Below, one piece after another: positions 9,128 through 16,511 of a stretch of 64,000 nt of DNA (position 1 is the stretch's first letter; every line of letters begins with the position of its first letter). The DNA lies in NCBI GenBank assembly GCA_029817715.1, contig JARUPY010000292.1, forward strand, positions 2,745,001 to 2,809,000, in the 5' to 3' direction. The notes under the pieces were generated by a model. That model saw only the letters and a list, made by a program, of their open reading frames with translations. It did no database searches and was not told where the DNA came from. A program made the position numbers and the translations under genes. Origin of the DNA: Melastoma dodecandrum. Lineage: Eukaryota; Streptophyta; Magnoliopsida; Myrtales; Melastomataceae.

Positions 9128-9601
9128 ATGGCCAGCCTCAGCGTCGCGATCGCGTTCGGCGTCCGCCTGCTCCTCGTGCTGCTGTTCCTGCCGTTCAGCG
9201 CCCTCGACAAGATCCTGAATTTCCGCGGCGCGGTCGGGCAGGCGCGCGAGGCGGTGCATGCCACGGCACTCGCCACGGTGCTGATCCTCGTCGGGCTCGG
9301 CGTCGAGATCGGGATGTCGCTGTGTATCCTGACCGGCACCGCCGACCGGGCCGCCGCGTTCGTGATGGCCGGCTATTGCGGCGTCACGGCCCTGCTGTGG
9401 AAGCAGTTCTGGAAGCCGGGCGACTTCTGGTCCGGCGGCAAGGGCCGCGAACTGTTCTGGGACTTCCTCAAGAACTTCGCGCTCGCGGGCGGCTTCCTCC
9501 TCATCACCTTCGGCACGGGGGCCGGAACGGTCGGGAACTTCCTCGCCGACCCGCTCGGCTCCACCCATCCCTACGCGACCGCCGACCGGGCCCGGCCGTA
9601 G
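9128..9601 (+). CDS. DoxX-like integral membrane protein
   Basis: 157 residues with four predicted membrane spans (about 5-22, 43-62, 70-88, 118-138). The pattern of an early helix followed by FSALDKILNFRGAVGQARE resembles the DoxX family, whose members are often linked to redox or thiol metabolism, but function is not established. It begins at the ATG at 9128 and lies between a palindromic repeat and a convergent GST gene; no operon partner. Confidence 0.7.
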   Translation: MASLSVAIAFGVRLLLVLLFLPFSALDKILNFRGAVGQAREAVHATALATVLILVGLGVEIGMSLCILTGTADRAAAFVMAGYCGVTALLWKQFWKPGDFWSGGKGRELFWDFLKNFALAGGFLLITFGTGAGTVGNFLADPLGSTHPYATADRARP

Positions 9602-9621
9602 CCGGACCCGGCGGCGGGATC

Positions 9622-10227
9622 TCAGCCCTTCGGCACGGTGGCCATCATGGCGGGCTGGCGCTCGAACGCCGCGTACCAGGCCTCGAGGGCCGGACGACCC
9701 TCGCGCCACGCGAGGTCGGGGAAGCGCAGGTCGAGGTAGCCGAGCGCGCAGGCCAGCGCGACCGTGCCGATGTCGAGCGCCGGCGGGGTCGCCGCCAGGG
9801 TCTCGAACCGGTCCAGCGCCGCCCTGATCTTGCCGATCTGGCCGGCGTCCCAGGCGTCCCAGCGCTGCGCCTCCGGGCGCAGGACGCGCTCGTAGCGGGT
9901 GAGCAACGCCGCATCGAGCAGCCCATCGGCCAGCGCCTGCCGGGTCAGGGCATCCCAGCGCGCCGCCCCCTCGGGGAACAGGCGCGGGCCGGTGGAGCGG
10001 CCGTCGAGATATTCGCAGATCACCCGGCTGTCGTAGAGGGCGGTCCCGTCCTCCAGCACCAGCGCGGGGATCTTGCCGAGCGGGTTGTGGGCGGCGACCT
10101 CCGCGGCGGAGCCGGTCGGGGAGGCCGCGGCGGTCGTCACGACGATCCGGTCGATCAGCCCGGTCTCGTGGGCGAGGACCAGCACCTTGCGCGCGTAGGG
10201 GGAGGCGGGGGAGTAGAGGAGCTTCAT
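9622..10227 (-). CDS. Glutathione S-transferase family protein
   Basis: 201 residues from the ATG at 10227, which gives the canonical N terminus MKLLYSPASPYARKVLVLA (thioredoxin-like domain with the SPYARKV active-site segment). HNPLGKIPAL and DSRVICEYLD are the cis-Pro and glutathione-binding motifs; the C-terminal helical domain covers about residues 85-200. The longer open frame to 10302 lacks a plausible start. Cytosolic; substrate unknown. Convergent with the DoxX-like gene, stop codons about 20 bases apart. Confidence 0.92.
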   Translation of the reverse strand: MKLLYSPASPYARKVLVLAHETGLIDRIVVTTAAASPTGSAAEVAAHNPLGKIPALVLEDGTALYDSRVICEYLDGRSTGPRLFPEGAARWDALTRQALADGLLDAALLTRYERVLRPEAQRWDAWDAGQIGKIRAALDRFETLAATPPALDIGTVALACALGYLDLRFPDLAWREGRPALEAWYAAFERQPAMMATVPKG

Positions 10228-10308
10228 CGGACCGTCCCGGTTGGTCGTGGCGCCCGCGACCTTGCACCGATGCGCCGCCGAATCCAGTCCCCCGCGCGTC
10301 ACCGGCGG

Positions 10309-10566
10309 TCAGACCTTCCGCGTCATCCCGGAGCCGGCATGCACCACCCGGCTCTGGCGCACCACCCGGCCCTCGCGCGCCTGCCTGACACGCGCGCGCC
10401 ACGCCAGCAGGGCGGTCGCCGTCCGGTCGAGGAACAGCATGAACAGGCTGCCGACGATCGCCAGCACGCAGGCGGCCCCGATCAGCACCCCCCAGATCCC
10501 GGGGGCCGGGATGATCATCAGGCACAGAAGGCCGAAGACGGCCGCGCCGGGTATCCACTTCGCCAT
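10309..10566 (-). CDS. Small two-span membrane protein, unknown function
   Basis: 85 residues from an ATG at 10566 preceded by AGGCGAG. Two hydrophobic segments (about residues 5-24 and 28-48, with the sequence GIWGVLIGAACVLAIVGSLF) are followed by a basic cytoplasmic tail rich in Arg. ATG at 10584 or TTG at 10593 are alternative starts. No family recognised. Possibly cotranscribed with the GST gene 81 bases downstream. Confidence 0.6.
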   Translation of the reverse strand: MAKWIPGAAVFGLLCLMIIPAPGIWGVLIGAACVLAIVGSLFMLFLDRTATALLAWRARVRQAREGRVVRQSRVVHAGSGMTRKV

Positions 10567-11198
10567 CGCGCCGCTCGCCTGCATCGAGACCAATATCTTA
10601 TCGAAAGATCCTGCATGATGTGGCTTAATAAGGATCTTATATACTGCACGTTATCCTAAGATTTACAGCCCTGAGCGAGTTGAGGGCTCCGTCCTGGTTT
10701 ATCAGGGGTAAAGCCGCGACGTCGGCCCAGCCGATGAACGCGTCGAACGCATTCCAGGCCGCGCACCAGTCGGGCCGCGCACCATCCTTGCGCAAGGGCG
10801 TTCCGATCCATCGCGGATCCTCCCGAGAGACGAAGCACACTTGCGGTGGCAGGCCGACGCTTCGTCGCCGAGGTCCTTGATGGACCGCAGGTTGTCGTCG
10901 CAAAGCCGGTGACCACCGTTGCGAAACCAGCTTTGGCTGAGGCGATTCGATCGCGTCGATCCCGATGCGTATCGGGATCTGCGGGAAGGCGGTCCCGGCC
11001 GGGACGCGGGCGGCGCCTCACCGGGCCGGCTCCCCCGCGGCGGACGCCGGGCCACGGCGCCACCCAGGGACTTCGCCACCCAGGGACTTCGCCGGCCGGT
11101 GACAGCACGCACAGGCTGTCCGCGGAACAAGCAGGGTGCCGGGAATCCGGGCTTCTCCGGAGGCGCCGAATCGGGATATCCAGGGGTCAGCCCATCGC
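10567..11198. other. Gene-free region with a possible decayed reading frame and a short tandem repeat
   Basis: An AT-rich stretch lies at 10590-10665. On the minus strand two frames (RLCDDNLRSIKDLGDEAS around 10890 and DWCAAWNAFDAFIGWADVAA around 10740) have ordinary amino acid composition but are out of frame with each other, suggesting a broken gene of unknown identity. At about 11062-11092 the 16-base unit CCACCCAGGGACTTCG is repeated twice in tandem. No intact gene is supported. The right part is the leader of the glycine-riboswitch transcript. Confidence 0.4.
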
Positions 11199-11295
11199 GA
11201 CGATGCGGGAGAGACCGGGATCCACCCACAGAGGGGGACCCGGCGCCGACGGAGCAACCGCCCCGGAAACTCTCAGGCACCGGAACCGTGTCGTC
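11199..11295 (+). promoter_or_regulatory. Glycine riboswitch, aptamer 1
   Basis: Contains the conserved strings of the glycine (gcvT) riboswitch in order: CGGGAGAGACC, CGCCGACGGAGCAA, and AAACTCTCAGGCACCGGAAC. A P1 stem can form between GACGATGC (11199-11206) and TGTCGTC (11289-11295). It is followed after only a few bases by a second aptamer, the usual tandem arrangement. RNA senses glycine and normally turns expression on. Recognition is by motif; no covariance search was possible. Confidence 0.9.
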
Positions 11296-11298
11296 AGG

Positions 11299-11416
11299 GC
11301 GATCTGGAGAGCGGTGCAGCGGGTTGAGCCCGTGGGCACCCGCCGAAGGGGACGTCCGCGAAAGGCCTCGCCAGGGCCGGAGGCGGATCAAGCTCTCAGG
11401 CACCGGGACAGATGGG
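11299..11416 (+). promoter_or_regulatory. Glycine riboswitch, aptamer 2
   Basis: Second aptamer of the tandem riboswitch: CTGGAGAGCGG, CACCCGCCGAAGGGGACG, and AGCTCTCAGGCACCGGGACAG, with GATCTG and CAGATG near the ends able to close P1. The 61 bases between it and the ATG at 11478 form the expression platform and include CCGGAG before the start codon, so control could be at translation or by early termination. Confidence 0.9.
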
Positions 11417-11477
11417 GCGCGCAACCGGCCGACCGCTCGAGGCGGCCTTCCCGCGTCCTCGTTCCGGAGTATCACCC

Positions 11478-12740
11478 ATGACCCACATCGCCGTGATCGG
11501 CGCCGGCATCACCGGCGTGACGACCGCCTACGCCCTCGCCCAGCGCGGCTACCGCGTCACCGTCCTCGACCGGCAGCGCTACGCCGCCATGGAGACCTCC
11601 TTCGCCAATGGCGGCCAGCTCTCGGCCTGCAACGCCGAGGTCTGGAACAAGCTCTCCACGGTGCTCCACGGCATCCAGTGGATGATGCGCCGCGACGCGC
11701 CGCTGCTGATGAACCCCACCCCGTCCTGGCACAAGCTGTCGTGGATGGCGGAGTTCGTGCGCGAGATCGCCCATTACCGGCAGAACACCGTGGAGACCGT
11801 GCGGCTGGCGCTCAAGGCGCGCACGGCCCTGTTCGCCATGGCGGAGGCCGAGGGGATCGACTTCGACCTGAAGACCCGCGGCATCCTGCATTTCTACCGG
11901 GACCGGGCGAGCTTCGAGACGGCGCACGCCGTCAACGCCCTGCTGCGGGAGGGCGGGCTCGAGCGCTACGCCGTGACCCCGGAGGAGATCCGCGCCATCG
12001 AGCCGACGCTGGCCGGGTCCTACGTGGGCGGCTATTTCACGCCCTCGGACGCGACCGGCGACATCCACAAGTTCACCCGGGGCCTGGCGGCGGCCTGCGC
12101 GCGCAGGGGCGTCCGCTTCATCCAGGACGCCGACGTCGCGACGATCGCGCCGGGGGAGGGGGGCTACGCGGTTCGCTGGCGCGCCGCAGGCCAGCCGGGC
12201 GGCGACGTGCAGGTCCTGCAGGCCGACGCGGTGGTGATCTGCGCGGGCTGCGCCAGCCGGCACTTCGCGGCGCTGCTCGGCGACCGGGTCAATGTCTACC
12301 CGGTGAAGGGCTACTCGATCACCGTGAACCTGCTGACCCCGGAGGCGCAGACGGCGGCGCCCGAGGTGAGCATCCTCGACGAGGCGGCCAAGATCGTCAC
12401 GAGCCGGCTCGGCGACGAGCGCCTGCGGGTCGCCGGCACGGCCGAGTTCAACGGCTTCAACCGCGACATCCGCCACGACCGGATCCAGCCGCTGGTCGAC
12501 TGGACCCGGGAACAGTTCCCGCTGGTCGACACCGACCGGGTGGTGGCCTGGAGCGGCCTGCGCCCGATGCTGCCGAACATGCTGCCCAAGGTCGGCCGGG
12601 GCCGCCGGCCGGGCGTGTTCTACAACACCGGCCACGGCCATCTCGGCTGGACCCTCTCGGGGGCCCCGGCGGAACTCGTCGCCGAGGCGATCGCCGCCGA
12701 GCACGCGCCGGAGCAGACGGTCCTGCCGCTGGCGGCCTGA
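11478..12740 (+). CDS. dadA: DadA-family FAD-dependent D-amino acid dehydrogenase, under a glycine riboswitch
   Basis: 420 residues. N-terminal FAD-binding motif IAVIGAGITGVTTAYALAQ, then TSFANGGQLSACNAEVWN, SDATGDIHKFTRGLAAAC and the C-terminal GHGHLGWTLSGAPAELVA, all typical of the small DadA dehydrogenase, a membrane-associated flavoprotein that deaminates D-amino acids and passes electrons to quinones. The start at 11478 follows the riboswitch and a GGAG. Regulation by glycine suggests that the physiological substrate or product is linked to glycine, rather than only D-alanine; this is inference. Downstream genes lie beyond a hairpin and a MITE-like repeat, so this gene is probably monocistronic. 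Confidence 0.9.
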   Translation: MTHIAVIGAGITGVTTAYALAQRGYRVTVLDRQRYAAMETSFANGGQLSACNAEVWNKLSTVLHGIQWMMRRDAPLLMNPTPSWHKLSWMAEFVREIAHYRQNTVETVRLALKARTALFAMAEAEGIDFDLKTRGILHFYRDRASFETAHAVNALLREGGLERYAVTPEEIRAIEPTLAGSYVGGYFTPSDATGDIHKFTRGLAAACARRGVRFIQDADVATIAPGEGGYAVRWRAAGQPGGDVQVLQADAVVICAGCASRHFAALLGDRVNVYPVKGYSITVNLLTPEAQTAAPEVSILDEAAKIVTSRLGDERLRVAGTAEFNGFNRDIRHDRIQPLVDWTREQFPLVDTDRVVAWSGLRPMLPNMLPKVGRGRRPGVFYNTGHGHLGWTLSGAPAELVAEAIAAEHAPEQTVLPLAA

Positions 12741-12751
12741 GATCCGGTGTT

Positions 12752-12781
12752 CTCGAAGGGCCGGAAGCCTGGCCCTTCGAG
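12752..12781 (+). terminator. Strong hairpin after dadA
   Basis: CTCGAAGGGCC and GGCCCTTCGAG form a perfect 11-bp stem with an 8-base loop, 11 bases after the stop codon. No run of T follows, so it may be a Rho-assisted or stability element. Confidence 0.55.
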
Positions 12782-12828
12782 GTTTCGGGCGGATCGGAGG
12801 TGCCCGAGCGGGATCGTTGCGGCACCGG

Positions 12829-12986
12829 CCCTTTCCCGGGCGCATGCAGCGCCAGCGGAATGCGACCTCGGGACCCAGCACAAGAGTTCGCGTGGCGTCC
12901 GTTGGATCAACCCGTGCCGCTGACGCGGCGCGTCTTCTGCTGGACCTCGGATCAGGCCTCGCTGCGCTTCACCTGTCCGGGACAGC
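12829..12986. repeat. MITE-like long palindromic intergenic element, copy 1
   Basis: The left arm begins CCCTTTCCCGGGCGCATGCA and reaches GGGACCCAGCACA; the right arm, read inverted, begins CTGTCCCGGACAGGTGAAG and reaches GATCCGAGGTCCAGCA. The left arm matches the inverted right arm of the element at 41132-41294 almost base for base. No reading frame inside is convincing. It separates dadA from the threonine-synthase-like gene. Confidence 0.7.
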
Positions 12987-13070
12987 GCGCCCTCAGGCCT
13001 CGGAGAGGGGGCGCGCTGTCCAACATTATTTTGTATTCTCTTTCCGAACCGCCCCGGAAACCGAGCCGCG

Positions 13071-14210
13071 ATGCCTTCAGCCGCCGCCTATCTCGACCCC
13101 GCCACCGGGGCGACCTACCCGATCGAGACGCCGCGCTGGCGCTCGGAGACGGGCGGGCCGCTGATGATCACGGATCTTCCCGGTATCGATCGTGGGGAGA
13201 TCGATACGGCCGAGCGCTCCCTCTGGCGCTACGCCGCCGCGCTGCCGGTGGCGGTGGCCGATCCGGTCACGCTCGGGGAGGGCTGCACGCCGCTGGTGCG
13301 CCGGCCCTGGCGGGGCGGGCACGCGCATTTCAAGCTCGAATGGTTCGCGCCGTCCGGCAGCTTCAAGGACCGGGGCGCCTCGGTAATGCTGTCGATCCTG
13401 CGCCAGCAGGGGGTGGACGCGGTGCTGGAGGATTCCTCCGGCAACGGCGGGGCCGCCGTGGCGACCTACGCGGCGGCGGCCGGGATGCGGGCCAAGATCC
13501 TGGTCCCGGCCTCGACCTCGCCGGCCAAGACCGTGCAGATGCGCGCCGTCGGCGCGGAGGTCGAGCTGATCCCCGGCACCCGCCAGGACACCGCCGACGC
13601 GGCCGTCGCCCAAGCGGATTCGATCTTCTACGCCAGCCACAACTGGCAGGCCCATTTCCTCCAGGGCACCAAGACCCTGGCCTACGAGCTGTGGGAGGAT
13701 CTGGGCTTTGCCGCCCCCGACGCCGTGATCATCCCGTGCGGGGCGGGCAGCAACATCCTCGGCTGCGACATCGGCTTCTCGGAGCTGCTGCGCCGGGGGG
13801 CGATCCCCCGGCTCCCCCGCCTCTACGCGGTGCAGCCGGCCCATTGCGCGCCCCTGCACGCGGGCTTCGAGGCGGGGGCCGAGGATTTCGTGCCGGTCAC
13901 CCCGCGCCCGACGCTGGCCGAGGGCGCCTCGATCGCCCAGCCGGTCCGGGGCCGGGAGGTGCTGGCGGCGCTCCGCCGGTCCGGCGGCGGCACCGTGGCG
14001 GTCTCCGAGGACGCCATTGAGGCGGCCTTGATGGAGCTCGCCCGGTCGGGCCTCTACGTCGAGCCGACCTGCGCCATGGCGGCGGCCGCGCTCACCGATC
14101 TCACCGCGCGCGGCGCGATCCGGCCCGGGGAGACCACCGTGGTGGTGCTCACCGGCACCGGGATCAAGGCGACGCCGCGCATCGCCGAACTCCTGGGCCT
14201 CGCCCCCTGA
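13071..14210 (+). CDS. Threonine synthase-like PLP-dependent enzyme
   Basis: 379 residues of fold-type II PLP family. The Schiff-base lysine is in PSGSFKDRGAS, phosphate contacts are in DSSGNGGAAVATYAA and in IIPCGAGSNILGCD, and the C-terminal TGTGIK motif is present. Threonine synthase converts O-phosphohomoserine to threonine; related enzymes are serine/threonine dehydratases and cysteate or diaminopropionate enzymes. The gene is not with hom or thrB here but beside DadA and a D-threonine aldolase-like gene, so a substrate other than O-phosphohomoserine is possible. An AT-rich stretch at 13020-13045 is its likely promoter region. Start at the ATG at 13071. Confidence 0.8.
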   Translation: MPSAAAYLDPATGATYPIETPRWRSETGGPLMITDLPGIDRGEIDTAERSLWRYAAALPVAVADPVTLGEGCTPLVRRPWRGGHAHFKLEWFAPSGSFKDRGASVMLSILRQQGVDAVLEDSSGNGGAAVATYAAAAGMRAKILVPASTSPAKTVQMRAVGAEVELIPGTRQDTADAAVAQADSIFYASHNWQAHFLQGTKTLAYELWEDLGFAAPDAVIIPCGAGSNILGCDIGFSELLRRGAIPRLPRLYAVQPAHCAPLHAGFEAGAEDFVPVTPRPTLAEGASIAQPVRGREVLAALRRSGGGTVAVSEDAIEAALMELARSGLYVEPTCAMAAAALTDLTARGAIRPGETTVVVLTGTGIKATPRIAELLGLAP

Positions 14211-14229
14211 CGGGACCCGCCCGAGCACC

Positions 14230-14275
14230 GGACCGGATCCGGTCCGATGATCTAAATCTTTGTTTTTGCATCATC
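14230..14275. promoter_or_regulatory. 16-bp perfect palindrome and adjacent AT-rich dyad between two PLP-enzyme genes
   Basis: GGACCGGATCCGGTCC (14230-14245) is a perfect palindrome 19 bases after the upstream stop. Right next to it GATGAT and ATCATC flank an AT-rich loop and are followed by TTTTT. It may terminate the upstream transcript or serve as an operator and promoter for the downstream aldolase gene. Confidence 0.45.
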
Positions 14276-14336
14276 TTTTTCCGAAGGCCGGCAACCGCCC
14301 TTCGGGATGATGCGCCAAGATTCGGAGGAGACACCC

Positions 14337-15458
14337 ATGCGCAACAACATCCCCGCCAGCATCGGCATGACGGTGGAGGAGGTCGACACCCCCTGCCTGC
14401 TGGTCGATCTCGATGCCCTCGAGCGCAACATCGACAAGCTCGGCGGCTTCATGAAGGAGCGCGGCCTGCGCCACCGGGCGCATGCCAAGACCCACAAGTC
14501 CTCCGACATCGCCACCCTGCAGATCGAGCGGGGCGGGGCCTGCGGCGTCTGCTGCCAGAAGGTCAGCGAGGCCGAGGCGCTGGTGAGCGCCGGCATCCGC
14601 GACGTGCTGGTCTCCAATCAGGTGACCGCGCCGAAGAAGATCGAGCGCCTCGCGGCCCTGGCCAAGCGGGCGCGGGTGCTGGTCTGCGTCGACGACCTCG
14701 GCAATGTCGACGACCTCTCGGCGGCGGCGGTCCAATACGGCGTCACCCTCGAATGCCTCGTGGAGATCGATGTCGGCGCCGGCCGCTGCGGCGTCGCGCC
14801 GGGCGAGCCCGCGGTGGCGATCGCCAAGCGCATCGCGGCGGCGCCGGGCCTGAGCTTCGCGGGCCTGCAGGCCTACCAGGGCAAGGCCCAGCACGTGCGC
14901 GATTTCGGCGAGCGCAAGGCCCTGATCCAGACGGCGATCGACGAGACGAAGCGCACCGTCGACCTGCTCAAGGCCGAGGGGCTCGACTGCGCCATCGTGG
15001 CGGGGGCCGGCACCGGCAGCTTCGCGATGGAAGGCGGCAGCGGCGTCTACAACGAGCTGCAATGCGGTTCCTACGTCTTCATGGACGTGGACTACCAGCG
15101 GGTGAAGGACGCGGAAGGCCGGCCGATCACCGATTTCGAGAACAGCCTGTTCATCTACACGGCGATCATGAGCAAGGCGAAGGCGGATGTCGCGATCTGC
15201 GACGCCGGCCTGAAGGCGCAGAGCATCGACAGCGGCCTGCCGAAGGTCTTCGGCCGGGACGACGTGGAGTACATCAAGTGCTCCGACGAGCACGGCGTGC
15301 TGAGCGACCCCGGCAACGTGCTGAAGCTCAACGAGCGCCTGAAGCTGATCCCCGGCCATTGCGACCCGACGGTCAACGTCTACGACTGGTATGTGGGCGT
15401 GCGGAACGGCCGGGTCGAGGCGATCTGGCCGGTCACCGCCCGCGGCATGATCCTGTGA
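14337..15458 (+). CDS. D-threonine aldolase / 3-hydroxyaspartate aldolase-like PLP enzyme (DSD1 family)
   Basis: 373 residues from the ATG at 14337, which follows GGAGGAG; the frame is open from 14307 but lacks a better start. The N-terminal alanine-racemase-like barrel has the PLP lysine in RAHAKTHKSSDIA, after DTPCLLVDLDALERNI; the C-terminal domain ends with the metal site (SDEHGVL and IPGHCDPTVNVYD, His and Cys ligands). Family members cleave D-threonine, D-allo-threonine or 3-hydroxyaspartate to glycine plus an aldehyde or glyoxylate, or dehydrate D-serine. A glycine product fits the glycine riboswitch upstream in the cluster. The exact substrate cannot be told from sequence alone. Confidence 0.88.
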   Translation: MRNNIPASIGMTVEEVDTPCLLVDLDALERNIDKLGGFMKERGLRHRAHAKTHKSSDIATLQIERGGACGVCCQKVSEAEALVSAGIRDVLVSNQVTAPKKIERLAALAKRARVLVCVDDLGNVDDLSAAAVQYGVTLECLVEIDVGAGRCGVAPGEPAVAIAKRIAAAPGLSFAGLQAYQGKAQHVRDFGERKALIQTAIDETKRTVDLLKAEGLDCAIVAGAGTGSFAMEGGSGVYNELQCGSYVFMDVDYQRVKDAEGRPITDFENSLFIYTAIMSKAKADVAICDAGLKAQSIDSGLPKVFGRDDVEYIKCSDEHGVLSDPGNVLKLNERLKLIPGHCDPTVNVYDWYVGVRNGRVEAIWPVTARGMIL

Positions 15459-15587
15459 AGGGACGCCGAAGGGTCTCGACCGTTTGAAACCGGCACTTTG
15501 GAGGCCGACCACGCCAGGGCGTTCGCGGCGGCCCGGCCGGCGCCGATCGCCGCCGGCCCTCCTCGCCAAAGCCGACGCGCGCTTGTA

Positions 15588-15612
15588 GGGGAGGGCCGCG
15601 CCGGCCCTCCCC
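15588..15612 (+). promoter_or_regulatory. GC-rich hairpin just upstream of cobF
   Basis: GGGGAGGGCCG and the inverted CGGCCCTCCCC form an 11-bp stem around a 3-base loop, ending 19 bases before the cobF start. It may terminate upstream transcription or restrain translation. The conserved B12-box strings of a cobalamin riboswitch are not visible here. Confidence 0.4.
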
Positions 15613-15630
15613 GCCCCGGCGGAGGACGGC

Positions 15631-16419
15631 ATGCAGGACAGGCAGATCCGGGTCATCGGCATCGGCACGGGCGATCCCGAGCACCTGACCCTGCAGGCGG
15701 TGCGGGCGCTTTCCGATGTCGACGCGGTGTTCGTCCTCGACAAGCGCGCCGAGACCGCCGACCTCGTCGAGATCCGCCGCCGGATCTGCGCCGCCCATAT
15801 CCGGAAACCCCATCGGGTGGTCACAGTCGAGGATCCGCCCCGGGAGCGCCGCCCGGCCGATTACGGCGGCACCGTCGCGGCCTGGCACGCGGCCCGGGCC
15901 GAGCGGCTGGAGGTGGCCTTCGCGGCGCATCTCGGGGACGGGGCGGTGGGGGCGATCCTCGCCTGGGGCGATCCGGCGCTCTACGACAGCGTGCTGCGCA
16001 TCCTCGACCGCATCGCCGCGCGCGGGCAGGTGGCCTTCACCCGCACGGTGATCCCCGGCCTGTCGAGCGTGCAGGTGCTCGCCGCCCGCCACGGGGTGCC
16101 GCTGAACGGCATCGGCGGGTCGGTGCTGATCACCACCGGCCGGCGTCTCGCGGCGGGTTGGCCGGAGGAGGCCGACAGCGTCGTGGTGATGCTCGACGGC
16201 GACCCGGCCTTCGGCCATCTCGACCCGGACCTGACGATCCACTGGGGCGCCTATCTCGGCAGCCCGGACGAGATCCTGATCGCCGGCCGGCTGGGCCGCG
16301 TCGGCGACGCGATCCGCCGGGTCCGCGCCGAGGCCCGGGACCGGCACGGCTGGATCATGGACATCTACCTGCTGCGCCGTGACCACGCCGCCACGGACAG
16401 GGCTGGCGAACCCGACTAA
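15631..16419 (+). CDS. cobF: Precorrin-6A synthase (deacetylating)
   Basis: 262 residues. SAM-dependent tetrapyrrole methyltransferase: N-terminal IRVIGIGTGDPEHLTLQAV, the GDPALYDSVLRIL motif and GLSSVQVLAARHGVPLNGI. CobF methylates C-1 of precorrin-5 and releases acetate in the aerobic (oxygen-dependent) cobalamin pathway. FVLDKRAETADLVEIRR is typical of CobF rather than CobM or CobJ. It stands alone, with no other cob gene in the window, followed by a hairpin and a helicase gene. Confidence 0.93.
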   Translation: MQDRQIRVIGIGTGDPEHLTLQAVRALSDVDAVFVLDKRAETADLVEIRRRICAAHIRKPHRVVTVEDPPRERRPADYGGTVAAWHAARAERLEVAFAAHLGDGAVGAILAWGDPALYDSVLRILDRIAARGQVAFTRTVIPGLSSVQVLAARHGVPLNGIGGSVLITTGRRLAAGWPEEADSVVVMLDGDPAFGHLDPDLTIHWGAYLGSPDEILIAGRLGRVGDAIRRVRAEARDRHGWIMDIYLLRRDHAATDRAGEPD

Positions 16420-16435
16420 GAGCCCTTCACGAAAC

Positions 16436-16463
16436 GCCCGCTGCGCCGTCGCGTGCAGCGGGC
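16436..16463 (+). terminator. Hairpin after cobF
   Basis: GCCCGCTGC and GCAGCGGGC form a 9-bp perfect stem with a 10-base loop, 17 bases after the cobF stop. The T run expected for intrinsic termination appears only weakly downstream (GGGAGTTTTGAG at about 16480). Confidence 0.5.
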
Positions 16464-16511
16464 GGGCTCCCCGGTGATCGGGAGTTTTGAGAGGTGCTCT
16501 GAACCGCCGTC

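Noticed and set aside
7492..10659. A 1055-codon plus-strand open frame
   Set aside because: Out of frame with argE and the DoxX-like gene that it covers; no domain and biased composition.
15459..15630. Possible cobalamin riboswitch before cobF
   Set aside because: Only a GC-rich hairpin is visible; the conserved B12-box and core strings are absent.
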